NCBI GenBank assembly: GCA_019243895.1
Contig: JAFATP010000293.1
Coordinates: forward strand, 1-16,321
Source of the DNA: Alphaproteobacteria bacterium
GTDB taxonomy: Bacteria; Pseudomonadota; Alphaproteobacteria; Rickettsiales; SXRF01
Direction: 5' to 3'
DNA: 16,321 nt
Shown here piece by piece: positions 1 to 6,877 of the stretch. Every line of letters starts with the position of its first letter. The stretch's first letter is position 1. Below the pieces are notes generated by a model. The model saw only the letters and a program-made list of their open reading frames with translations. It did not search any database and was not told the origin of the DNA. The position numbers and the translations under genes are program-made.

Positions 1-158
1 GCTACGTGGCGGTGAAGGCGCAAACGGCGGCGGAGGCGCTCCGTTTAAGCGGCGTCAAGGAGCCGCTGCGCGTCGTGCGCGACATTCGGGAAAACCAAAC
101 CCTCCTTCCGCCCGGCACCGCCGATCTGCAAGAAGCAAAATCGAATACCCAAGCGTAA
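1..158 (+). CDS. C-terminal fragment of an unidentified protein (5' end outside window)
   Basis: An open frame enters from the left edge (codons in phase with position 3) and ends at TAA 156-158, giving about 51 residues with no internal stop. The visible tail reads YVAVKAQTAAEALRLSGVK and later LRVVRDIREN, followed by a Pro/Gly/Ala-rich end. The composition is typical of a real GC-rich coding region. It lies 69 nt upstream of nnr on the same strand, so co-transcription is possible. I do not recognise the family from this fragment and assign no function. An overlapping reading frame on the opposite strand is less protein-like. Confidence 0.6.
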   Translation, partial: YVAVKAQTAAEALRLSGVKEPLRVVRDIRENQTLLPPGTADLQEAKSNTQA

Positions 159-227
159 ATCTCCGGTATATAAGCAGCCCAGCGGCGCTGGCCATCCCGG
201 CGCGCTTAAAGCGACCGGAGTAACGTT

Positions 228-1721
228 ATGGCTGGTTTTCCTGGCGAACTGCTCACGCCCGCGCAAATGCGGGAAGCCGAGCATCATGCGGCCGCCGCCG
301 GCATGGCCCCGGGCCGGCTGATGGAAGCCGCCGGAAGCGCCGTGGCGGATGAAATTTGCCGACGTTATGCGCTGCGGCCCGCCGTGGTTATCTGCGGCAC
401 GGGGAACAACGGAGGCGATGGCTTCGTCGCCGCGCGCGTGCTGAAGGAACGCGGGTGGCCGGTGACCGTGGCGATGGCGACCGAAACGGCGCGCCTGCGC
501 GGCGACGCGCTGGCGGCTCACACGCGGTGGCAGGAGGCGGAGGGAATCACCTCCTTTTTCTCCGCCGCCTCACTGAATGGCATAGGGCTGATTATCGATG
601 CCGTATTCGGCGTCGGGCTGAATCGGGCGCCGGAAGGCATCGGCGCCGAGGCCATCGAGGCGATGAACGCCCACGCCGCGCCCATCATAGCGGTAGATGT
701 GCCAAGCGGGCTGATGGCCGAGAGCGGGGAATTGCCGGGCGTGGCGGTGCGCGCCGCCTGCACCGTCACCTTCTGCCGCGCCAAGCCGGGATTGTTCCTG
801 CTTCCGGGCAAGACCTGCGCAGGAGAACTGGTGGTGGCCGATATCGGTATCCCAGCTTCCGCCCTGCCGCCGCCGGAGCAATGCATCATGCTGAATCAGC
901 CCGCGCTATGGCACCATTCCTTGCCGCGCCCAGCCATGGACACGCATAAATACCGGCGCGGGCATGCGGTGGTGGCGGGCGGCGCGGCGGTTTCCACCGG
1001 CGCGGCCAGGCTTTCCGCCCTCGCCGCGCTGCGCAGCGGCGCAGGATTGGTAAGCGTGGCGTGCCCACCGGCCGCGCTTCCTATTTACGCGGCAAGCCTG
1101 CTGGCGGTGATGACAAAAAGCGTACGGGGCACGGAGGATTTTGCCCGGTTGCTGAACGACCCGCGCATCAAAAGCGTGCTGGTGGGTCCCGGCAACGGCA
1201 TCAACGCCCGCACCCGCGCGCTCACCCTAGCGGCGCTGGAGACGCATAAAGCCTGCGTACTGGATGCCGATGCGCTAACCGCGTTCGCCCCTTATCCGCA
1301 AACCTTCTTCTCCTCATTGCATGCGTCCTGCGTGCTAACCCCGCATGAAGGCGAGTTCCAGCGCCTGTTCGGCGGCGAAATCGGCGGCGATAAATGCTGG
1401 CGGGCCCGCGGCGCGGCGGCGCTGAGCGGAGCCGTGATCGTCCTGAAAGGCAATGACACCGTCATTGCTGCGCCGCATGGGGCCGCCGCCATTAATTACA
1501 ATGCGCCGCCGGTGCTTGCCACCGCCGGTTCCGGCGACGTGCTGGCCGGCATGATTGCCGGGCTTTTAAGCCAGGGAATGCCAGCATATGAAGCATCCTG
1601 CGCCGCTGTATGGCTGCACGGGGAGGCCGGACAGCACCTCACCCTCGGTATGACGGCAGAGGATTTGCTCGCGACGCTGCCTGCGGCCTTCGGCGCATTG
1701 GCTCCATTAACACCTTCTTAA
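228..1721 (+). CDS. nnr: Bifunctional NAD(P)H-hydrate epimerase / ADP-dependent NAD(P)H-hydrate dehydratase
   Basis: This cytosolic repair enzyme handles damaged NAD(P)H hydrates. The N-terminal YjeF_N half (about residues 8-215) interconverts R and S epimers, and the C-terminal ribokinase-like half (about 225-490) dehydrates the S form using ADP. Epimerase motifs are visible: CGTGNNGGDG at 56-65, DAVFGVGL at 124-131 and VDVPSGL at 156-162. Dehydratase motifs are GPGNG at 320-324, TPHEGEF at 371-377, KGNDTVI at 407-413 and AGSGDVLAG at 433-441, with D437 as the expected catalytic Asp. The length of 497 residues is normal for the fused bacterial Nnr. The ATG at 228 is preceded by GGAG (217-220) at 7-nt spacing. 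The last codons carry a perfect CtrA-type box that probably serves the next gene rather than nnr. Confidence 0.96.
   Translation: MAGFPGELLTPAQMREAEHHAAAAGMAPGRLMEAAGSAVADEICRRYALRPAVVICGTGNNGGDGFVAARVLKERGWPVTVAMATETARLRGDALAAHTRWQEAEGITSFFSAASLNGIGLIIDAVFGVGLNRAPEGIGAEAIEAMNAHAAPIIAVDVPSGLMAESGELPGVAVRAACTVTFCRAKPGLFLLPGKTCAGELVVADIGIPASALPPPEQCIMLNQPALWHHSLPRPAMDTHKYRRGHAVVAGGAAVSTGAARLSALAALRSGAGLVSVACPPAALPIYAASLLAVMTKSVRGTEDFARLLNDPRIKSVLVGPGNGINARTRALTLAALETHKACVLDADALTAFAPYPQTFFSSLHASCVLTPHEGEFQRLFGGEIGGDKCWRARGAAALSGAVIVLKGNDTVIAAPHGAAAINYNAPPVLATAGSGDVLAGMIAGLLSQGMPAYEASCAAVWLHGEAGQHLTLGMTAEDLLATLPAAFGALAPLTPS
1707..1721 (+). promoter_or_regulatory. Perfect CtrA-type box TTAA-N7-TTAA upstream of cckA
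   Basis: TTAA at 1707-1710 and TTAA at 1718-1721 are separated by exactly seven bases, matching the full CtrA recognition consensus of alphaproteobacteria. The site overlaps the last codons and stop of nnr and ends 42 nt before the cckA start codon. It was the only exact N7 site I found when reading this window by eye; two others have six-base spacing. Function is inferred. Confidence 0.5.
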
Positions 1722-1763
1722 TGCAGGGCGGGTATAGATAGAGAGCATTCCAATGAGGCGCTC

Positions 1764-2354
1764 ATGCGTTATGAAGATCTGCCCCCGAAACCACGAAAGG
1801 ATGATTTCAGCACCCGCCGGCGCCTTCCCACCATGGTGCAGTTCGCGCTGCTGGTTTCCTCCACATTCTTACTGGTGCTGTTTGCGCATATCTTTACCAT
1901 CTCGGATATGGGCTTTGGCCTGACTGCCTTCGTGGTACTGTGCATCAGCAACGGCATCGTTATCTGGAGCGTGCAGACCAGCCGCGACACATTGCTGGCC
2001 ACCGAGTTCCAGAACGCGCTGCTCGGCGCCGCGCTCAGCATCCAGAATCAATTCTGCCTGATTGTTCGCAAAGACGGCACGGTGGTATTCGCGGACCGCG
2101 GCTACCATGCCATGTATCCGCAATTCGATCGCACCCGGCGGCATCATCTGGAAGAAGTGCTGACGGTGGCGGGCATCGGGAATGACGAAACCGGAAAAAT
2201 TTGCGATGCCGCTTATAATGCAACGTCCGCCCAAGTTCCCATCACCGTGCGCGACGGCAACGGCATGACGCATTCCATTCTCCTCTTAATCGATCCCATC
2301 CGCCGCCCGCAGGATTATGTGTTTCTGCGCGCCCGCCTGCTGGGGGAAAGTTAG
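1764..2354 (+). CDS. cckA: CckA-type hybrid histidine kinase, N-terminal part (membrane anchor and first PAS), frame broken
   Basis: This 196-residue frame holds the amino-terminal part of a CckA-like kinase. It has a basic N-terminus, two hydrophobic segments (about residues 24-45 and 49-70) and a PAS-like region (about 80-190). The ATG at 1764 has GAGG at 1755-1758 with 5-nt spacing. The frame stops at TAG 2352-2354, just after a run of five G (about 2341-2345). The kinase continues in the +1 frame, overlapping this one by 38 nt. Removing one G restores a single protein of about 722 residues with the order TM-TM-PAS-PAS-HisKA-HATPase-receiver, close to the roughly 690 residues of Caulobacter CckA. 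This could be a sequencing or assembly error, a genuine mutation, or, less likely, recoding. On its own the fragment would be a kinase-less membrane protein. Confidence 0.85.
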   Translation: MRYEDLPPKPRKDDFSTRRRLPTMVQFALLVSSTFLLVLFAHIFTISDMGFGLTAFVVLCISNGIVIWSVQTSRDTLLATEFQNALLGAALSIQNQFCLIVRKDGTVVFADRGYHAMYPQFDRTRRHHLEEVLTVAGIGNDETGKICDAAYNATSAQVPITVRDGNGMTHSILLLIDPIRRPQDYVFLRARLLGES

Positions 2355-3933
2355 GCTTCCGGTGCCGCCGCCGAATATCGAGTTGAGCAGGATCACGCTC
2401 GCCTCCTTCATCACCGCTTCGCCAATAGCCATGGTGTGCGTGGACGAACAGGAGCACATCCGCTTTGCCAACGCCGCTTTCCACTATCTCACACGTAATC
2501 AGCTGCGCGATGCGGGCGTGCTGCACTTCACCGATCTGCTGGTGGAACATCGGCGGGCCGATGCGGCGGCATCACTGAAAAGGCTGCGGGAAGGCGCGCG
2601 GCTTTCCATGCCTATCCCGCTCGACCTCCTGCTGCCCAACGGCGCCACCATCACCGTATCGCTCTATGCCAGCCGCGTGGAATATCAAGGCGCGCCGACC
2701 CTGGTGCTGCAACTGATCGACACCACGGAGCAGAAAAACCTGGAAATCAAGTTCGCCCATTCGCAGAAAATGCAGGCCGTCGGCCAGCTGGCGGGCGGCG
2801 TAGCGCATGATTTTAATAATTTGTTGACCGCCATGATCGGGTTCTGCGACCTGCTGCTGATGCGCCATCCGGCGGGCGATCAATCTTTCGCCGATATCAT
2901 GCAGATCAAGCAGAACGCCAACCGCGCCGCCAATCTGGTGCGCCAGCTCCTGGCATTTTCGCGCCGGCAGACATTGCAGCCCAAGCTGCTGAACGCCACC
3001 GATGTGCTGGCCGAGCTTTCCAACCTGGTGCGGCGGCTGATCGGCGAAAACATCGAGCTTAAAATGGTGCACGGCCGCAACCTGGGCATGGTGAAAGCCG
3101 ACCAGGGGCAGCTGGAGCAGGTCATCATCAATCTGGCAGTGAACGGTCGCGACGCCATGAAAAACGGCGGTATCCTCACCATTCGCACCGCTGCCGCCAT
3201 GCTCGGTCCGGACAATCCCCTGCCTTCCGGTCTCATCGCACCGGCGGAGGAAGATTATGCCATGCCCGCCGGCGAATATGTGCTGATGGAGATCTCCGAC
3301 ACCGGCACCGGCATTCCCCGCGCCATCATTCAGAAAATCTTCGAGCCCTTCTTCTCCACCAAGGAAGTTGGTTCCGGCACCGGCCTCGGCCTTTCCACCG
3401 TGTATGGCATCATCAAGCAGACGGGGGGATATATCTTCGTGTCCAGCCGCGAAAATGAAGGCACCACCTTTTCCATTTATTTCCCGGCCTTCCAGCCGCA
3501 GGAGGAAGCGCCGGTTGAAACCGCTGAAAGCGCTGACCGCGGCAATGCTGTTGATCTTACCGGCCGTAACACCATTCTCCTGGTGGAAGACGAAACCCCG
3601 GTGCGCATTTTCGCCGCGCGCGCGCTGCGAAATAAGGGCTATACGGTGCTGGAGGCCGACTGCGCCGAAACGGCGCTTGAGATCATGGAGCGCCAGGGCG
3701 GCAGCGTGGAAGTGATCGTCACCGATGTCATCATGCCGGGCATGAACGGGCCGACCATGGTGGAAAAGATTTATGAGAACTACCCTGAAATGAAAGTGAT
3801 CTTCATTTCCGGCTACGCCGAGGACATCTTCGTAAATTCCTACGGCACCGAGCGCAGCTTCCACTTTCTCGCCAAACCTTTCACCCTGAAGCAGCTGGCC
3901 AGCAAGGTGAAGGAAGTGGCTCAGGGAAAATAA
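2317..3933 (+). CDS. cckA: CckA-type hybrid histidine kinase, catalytic part (second PAS, HisKA, HATPase, receiver)
   Basis: CckA phosphorylates and dephosphorylates the phosphotransferase ChpT and so controls the cell-cycle regulator CtrA. Numbering from the ATG at 2317, a PAS domain lies at about 28-138. HisKA has phosphoacceptor H164 in GGVAHDFNNLL. The ATPase domain shows N276 (NLAVNGRDAM), D328 (SDTGTGI) and GSGTGLGLS at 352-360. The receiver (about 418-535) has E424/D425, phosphoacceptor D470, S498 and K520. SQKMQAVGQLAGGVAHDFNN is near-diagnostic for CckA. In the repaired gene, residues before about KVRLPV belong to the upstream frame, so 2317 is probably not a real start; AGGA at 2311-2314 is too close to that ATG for a good ribosome site. 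If it were translated alone it would be a soluble CckA without its membrane anchor. Confidence 0.93.
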   Translation: MCFCAPACWGKVRLPVPPPNIELSRITLASFITASPIAMVCVDEQEHIRFANAAFHYLTRNQLRDAGVLHFTDLLVEHRRADAAASLKRLREGARLSMPIPLDLLLPNGATITVSLYASRVEYQGAPTLVLQLIDTTEQKNLEIKFAHSQKMQAVGQLAGGVAHDFNNLLTAMIGFCDLLLMRHPAGDQSFADIMQIKQNANRAANLVRQLLAFSRRQTLQPKLLNATDVLAELSNLVRRLIGENIELKMVHGRNLGMVKADQGQLEQVIINLAVNGRDAMKNGGILTIRTAAAMLGPDNPLPSGLIAPAEEDYAMPAGEYVLMEISDTGTGIPRAIIQKIFEPFFSTKEVGSGTGLGLSTVYGIIKQTGGYIFVSSRENEGTTFSIYFPAFQPQEEAPVETAESADRGNAVDLTGRNTILLVEDETPVRIFAARALRNKGYTVLEADCAETALEIMERQGGSVEVIVTDVIMPGMNGPTMVEKIYENYPEMKVIFISGYAEDIFVNSYGTERSFHFLAKPFTLKQLASKVKEVAQGK

Positions 3934-4073
3934 GGTTTCAGGTTTGAGGTTTCAAATTTCAGCTATAAGGTATATAATCTGAACCTTAGCTGAAAGCTTA
4001 TAGGTTTACAGGTTTACGATATAGCTTAAACCTTAGCTGAAAGCTGAAAGCTGAAACCTCAAACCTGAAACCT
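3933..4073. repeat. Long intergenic palindrome made of degenerate 7-nt units
   Basis: The gap between cckA and grxC is almost entirely one imperfect inverted repeat. Bases 3933-3954 are the exact reverse complement of 4052-4073 (22 bp). After a 2x2 internal loop, 3957-3964 pairs with 4042-4049 (8 bp), and TAAGGT at 3966-3971 pairs with ACCTTA at 4030-4035. The centre has its own hairpin with AGCT-GAA-AGCT. The arms read as heptamers: GGTTTCA, GGTTTGA, GGTTTCA on the left and GCTGAAA, GCTGAAA, CCTCAAA, CCTGAAA on the right. It begins on the last base of the cckA stop codon and could end that transcript, but there is no T tract. No Shine-Dalgarno sequence is visible between it and grxC. Confidence 0.85.
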
Positions 4074-4077
4074 CACT

Positions 4078-4335
4078 ATGCCCATCACCATCTACACCAA
4101 AGACTATTGCCCCTACTGCGCCCGCGCCAAGGCATTGCTCACGCGCAAGGGCGCGGCATTTGAAGAGATTGACATTACGCAGGATATCGCGCTGCAAGAG
4201 GAGATGATTAAGAAATCAGGGGGGCGGCGCACCGTCCCGCAAATCTTCATCGGCGACCGGCATATCGGCGGCTGCGATGATCTTTATGCTTTAAACGACG
4301 CCGGAAAGCTGGACGCGCTGCTGCAAAAATCTTAA
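4078..4335 (+). CDS. grxC: Glutaredoxin 3 (GrxC type)
   Basis: This small cytosolic dithiol glutaredoxin uses glutathione to reduce protein disulfides and mixed disulfides. The 85-residue protein has the active site CPYC at residues 11-14 near the N-terminus, the TVPQIFIG stretch with the cis-proline that binds glutathione, and the GGCDDL motif that closes the glutathione site. Length and layout match the GrxC family. The ATG at 4078 directly follows the palindromic element, and I see no Shine-Dalgarno sequence, so translation may start weakly or depend on structure in the leader. The next gene starts 174 nt downstream, so grxC is probably monocistronic. Confidence 0.95.
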   Translation: MPITIYTKDYCPYCARAKALLTRKGAAFEEIDITQDIALQEEMIKKSGGRRTVPQIFIGDRHIGGCDDLYALNDAGKLDALLQKS

Positions 4336-4419
4336 CTGCCGCCGCTCATGGTCGCTTAGCGCCGCTGCTACATATAGAGCAACTGGGAAGTATTCTACTG
4401 AGAACGTTATATCTGGTAT

Positions 4420-4467
4420 TGCAATAATGCAACACCTACCATCTTTATGCATATTTGTTGCATTGCA
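4420..4467. promoter_or_regulatory. Inverted repeat upstream of the PAS histidine kinase gene
   Basis: TGCAATAATGCAACA (4420-4434) and TGTTGCATTGCA (4456-4467) are reverse complements apart from a 3-nt bulge, separated by 21 nt. The surroundings are AT-rich, with TATATT at 4472-4477. The placement 43 nt before the kinase start suggests an operator or a leader hairpin. No T run follows, so it is unlikely to be a simple terminator. No known regulator is assigned. Confidence 0.4.
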
Positions 4468-4509
4468 TCTATATATTGTAGCTGGACGCTTCTAAATTTT
4501 CCGTAAATA

Positions 4510-5808
4510 ATGCCTAAAATTTTATACAAGTACCACGGGCGGGCACATTACATGTATTGGAAAGAGTGGAACGCATGGTATCGGCAGTGGGCGGAAGGGT
4601 GGCACAAGCTGCTGACCGCGGGGTTGATTCCTGCGGCTGCTTCCACGGCGCCCCACGGGTTAAACGAGGCCAGGCTCTTCTCCCTGATGTGCGAAATGAG
4701 CGATCAGGTGCTCGCGGTGTTCGACGGCGATGCCCATTGCACCTATCTTTCCTCCGGGTTTAATCAGACGCGCGGCAACGGCATGCTTACTAACCGCGGC
4801 TTTTATGATTGCCTCCATGCAGATGATACGCCGCATTTCACCGCGGCCCTGCAGGCAGCAGCCCGCGAAGGAACAGCGCAGGCATTTTATCCTCAGCATT
4901 TCCGGCTCCGTCACGCCAATGGCGAATGGTGCTGGTATATGTTGCAGATCGGCGCGGTGGAGACGGCATCGGACGGCGGGCAGCACATTATCACGCTCTT
5001 CAAAAACGTGCAGGCCGCCCTGACGGCCGAAACCACCTTGCGCGAAGCGCGCCGTCAGGCCGAAATGGCGCTCCAGGCGCGCTCAGAGTTTCTGAATGCC
5101 ATGAGCCATGACCTGCGTACGCCGCTGAACGCCATTCTCGGTTTCACGCAAATGATGGAAAGCGGCATTTACGGCGATATCGGCAATCCTCAATACCGCG
5201 ATTATCTGCACCACATTCGCGAAAGTGGATACGAGCTGCTGGAGCAGATCGATGATATCATGAGCATGGCGCATGTGGACTCCGGCATATCCGAGGCGCA
5301 CGCTGAAGCGGTGGATGTTTATGAAATACTGGGACAGGCGGCGGCGGCGCACCGCGCCCGCATGGAAAAAGCAGCCATCGCTTTCTCCTGTAACGCAGTG
5401 CCGGGGCAGGCAATGCTGCGGGTTGACCGCACGAAACTGTCGCATTGCATCGGCCACATCCTGGCCAATGCCCTGCGTTTTACTCCCGAAGGCGGCCGCA
5501 TCGCTCTTGAGACGGAATGGAACGCCGAAGGCGAATTTGTCATTACGGTGACGGATACGGGGGCGGGTATGCAGGCGCGCAAGCTGCAAACGGTGGTGGC
5601 GGCGCTGCAAAATAATGACGGCTGGTCGGCACAAAATGCCAAGGGGCTAGGGCTTGGCCTGGCGCTAGCCAAGGAGTTTGCGCGTCTTCACGGCGGCTAC
5701 ATCACATTGGAAAGCGCACACGCAAAGGGCACGCGCGTCAGCGTTCACCTGCCGGCGGAGCGGGCGGTGCGTGTGGAAACCGCTTTTCCCCGCGCCATCG
5801 CGGTCTAA
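4510..5808 (+). CDS. Soluble PAS-domain sensor histidine kinase
   Basis: This 432-residue two-component sensor kinase has no transmembrane segment, so it is probably cytosolic. A PAS domain spans about 57-168, followed by a short helical linker (170-190). HisKA has H200 as phosphoacceptor in NAMSHDLRTPLNAILGF. The HATPase_c domain has N320 (HILANALRFTPEGG), D349 (TDTGAGM) and GLGLGLALA at 379-387. The HisKA sequence, with SGIYGDIGNPQYRDYLHHIR after the H box, resembles alphaproteobacterial kinases of the PleC/DivJ kind, but orthology cannot be set here. There is no receiver domain and no adjacent partner; the nearest stand-alone receiver is at 11113. The start at 4510 has only a poor ribosome site, and an ATG at 4552 (residue 15) is an alternative. 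The gene overlaps the next by one base. Confidence 0.9.
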   Translation: MPKILYKYHGRAHYMYWKEWNAWYRQWAEGWHKLLTAGLIPAAASTAPHGLNEARLFSLMCEMSDQVLAVFDGDAHCTYLSSGFNQTRGNGMLTNRGFYDCLHADDTPHFTAALQAAAREGTAQAFYPQHFRLRHANGEWCWYMLQIGAVETASDGGQHIITLFKNVQAALTAETTLREARRQAEMALQARSEFLNAMSHDLRTPLNAILGFTQMMESGIYGDIGNPQYRDYLHHIRESGYELLEQIDDIMSMAHVDSGISEAHAEAVDVYEILGQAAAAHRARMEKAAIAFSCNAVPGQAMLRVDRTKLSHCIGHILANALRFTPEGGRIALETEWNAEGEFVITVTDTGAGMQARKLQTVVAALQNNDGWSAQNAKGLGLGLALAKEFARLHGGYITLESAHAKGTRVSVHLPAERAVRVETAFPRAIAV

Positions 5809-6413
5809 TGGAAAAACGAAGCGCGGCGCTTGCGGTGATGGAGGGCGCCCTTCCCCACGTGGCTTTTGACGGATGGTCCGTGCCGGCGCTGGAGCACGGT
5901 GCCAGGGCGGCGGGCTTTGGCCCGGAAATATTGGTGCGGCTTTTTCCCGGCGGCCCGCTGGATGCGTTGGATCTCTGGTTGCGCGACGCCGACCGGCGCA
6001 TGGAAGAAGCCTATGCGGCCCTTACGCCGCCGCCGCATAAAATCCGCGAGCGCATCGCCGCGCTGATCCGCCTGCGGCTGGAGGCATATGCGCCTCACAA
6101 GGAAGCGGTGCGGCGCGCGCTTGCCGCGTGCGCCCTTCCCTGGCACGCGCATCGCGGCGTCGCCGCCCTTGCGCGCACCGTGGACGCCATGTGGCACGCG
6201 GCAGGCGATGCCGCCACGGACTTCAATTGGTACACCAAGCGTGCGCTGCTGGCCGCCGTTTATTCCTCCACCGTGCTGTACTGGCTGAACGACCGCAGCG
6301 CCGATCACGCCGACACCTGGGCCTTCCTTGACCGCCGTATTGACAACGTGATGCAGATCGGGCGCTCCAAGCAGGCGCTCAAGGAAACATTCTATAAAGC
6401 CGTCCGGCGGTGA
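5808..6413 (+). CDS. COQ9 family protein (ubiquinone biosynthesis accessory)
   Basis: This 201-residue protein has the TetR-like fold and C-terminal signature of the COQ9 family, which binds lipids and helps the hydroxylation steps of ubiquinone synthesis. Visible family features are the stretch FDWN-like TDFNWYTKRALLAAVYSSTVLYWLNDRS (described by its core FNWYTKR and LYWLNDRS) and the following WAFLDRRIDNVMQIGR segment, where mitochondrial and alphaproteobacterial members are most conserved. Its ATG shares the A of the preceding stop codon (TAATG, 5806-5810), so translation is probably coupled to the histidine kinase. No separate Shine-Dalgarno sequence is obvious. It ends four bases before the convergent copC-like gene. 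A sensor kinase as operon partner is unusual for this family. Confidence 0.88.
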   Translation: MEKRSAALAVMEGALPHVAFDGWSVPALEHGARAAGFGPEILVRLFPGGPLDALDLWLRDADRRMEEAYAALTPPPHKIRERIAALIRLRLEAYAPHKEAVRRALAACALPWHAHRGVAALARTVDAMWHAAGDAATDFNWYTKRALLAAVYSSTVLYWLNDRSADHADTWAFLDRRIDNVMQIGRSKQALKETFYKAVRR

Positions 6414-6417
6414 TGCT

Positions 6418-6813
6418 TTATTGCACAACGAATCGATATTCGCCGCGCACCGGGCCGTTGTCTTCGCAAGCGCAGCGGGTCTGCCATTTCACGATATACT
6501 GGCCGGGCTGCAGCGGCGGCAGTTTCACCGTCATGATTTCGGCGTTGACGGTGAGGCCGTCCAGCGGAATCTCGTTGCCGTAGAGAGACAGAAGCTCAAT
6601 GCGGCTGGCATCCGGCCGCAATCCGCTGGAAAAGGTGAGGGTGATGGCTTCGGGCGGTTGGGTTAGCAGGGAATGCGCGGGCGGATCGGAAGAAACCAGG
6701 CGTTCACGCGGCGCATATTGCAGGTATGGCAACGTTTGAATAATGGTGGCCGCCTGCGCACTGCCCGCGATGGAGAAAAAAGCCAAACCCGCAATCAATC
6801 GATGTTTATGCAT
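6418..6813 (-). CDS. CopC-like periplasmic protein lacking canonical copper ligands
   Basis: This 131-residue exported protein has a CopC/YcnJ-like beta-sandwich. A signal peptide covers residues 1 to about 21 (basic MHKHR, hydrophobic core, SAQA-A cleavage). The CopC pattern follows: LVSSDPPAHSLLTQPPEAITLTFSSGL near 39-64, and a closing YIVKWQTR...GEYRFVV. Typical CopC proteins bind Cu(II) with an N-terminal His and a D-x-H motif near the end. Here the predicted mature end is Ala-Thr, and the D-x-H region is replaced by CACEDNG (C114, C116), so a copper role is doubtful. The ATG at 6813 follows AAGGGGGAG closely; a GTG one codon upstream is possible. No copD or other copper genes are beside it. 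It lies downstream of the two unknown genes on the same strand. Confidence 0.8.
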   Translation of the reverse strand: MHKHRLIAGLAFFSIAGSAQAATIIQTLPYLQYAPRERLVSSDPPAHSLLTQPPEAITLTFSSGLRPDASRIELLSLYGNEIPLDGLTVNAEIMTVKLPPLQPGQYIVKWQTRCACEDNGPVRGEYRFVVQ

Positions 6814-6877
6814 CACTCCCCCTTAGGCGCTTATAACACGCGCGGGAAATTTTTCAAATTGCTTAGAATGTGCTTTA

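Noticed and set aside
2341..2354. Programmed +1 frameshifting in cckA like prfB
   Set aside because: The G-rich run and stop codon are well placed, but the slip codon AGT would re-pair badly as GTT. A one-base indel explains the data more simply.
2572..3864. 430-residue open frame antisense to cckA
   Set aside because: The + strand protein has every kinase and receiver motif. The antisense frame is a composition shadow rich in His, Gly and Arg.
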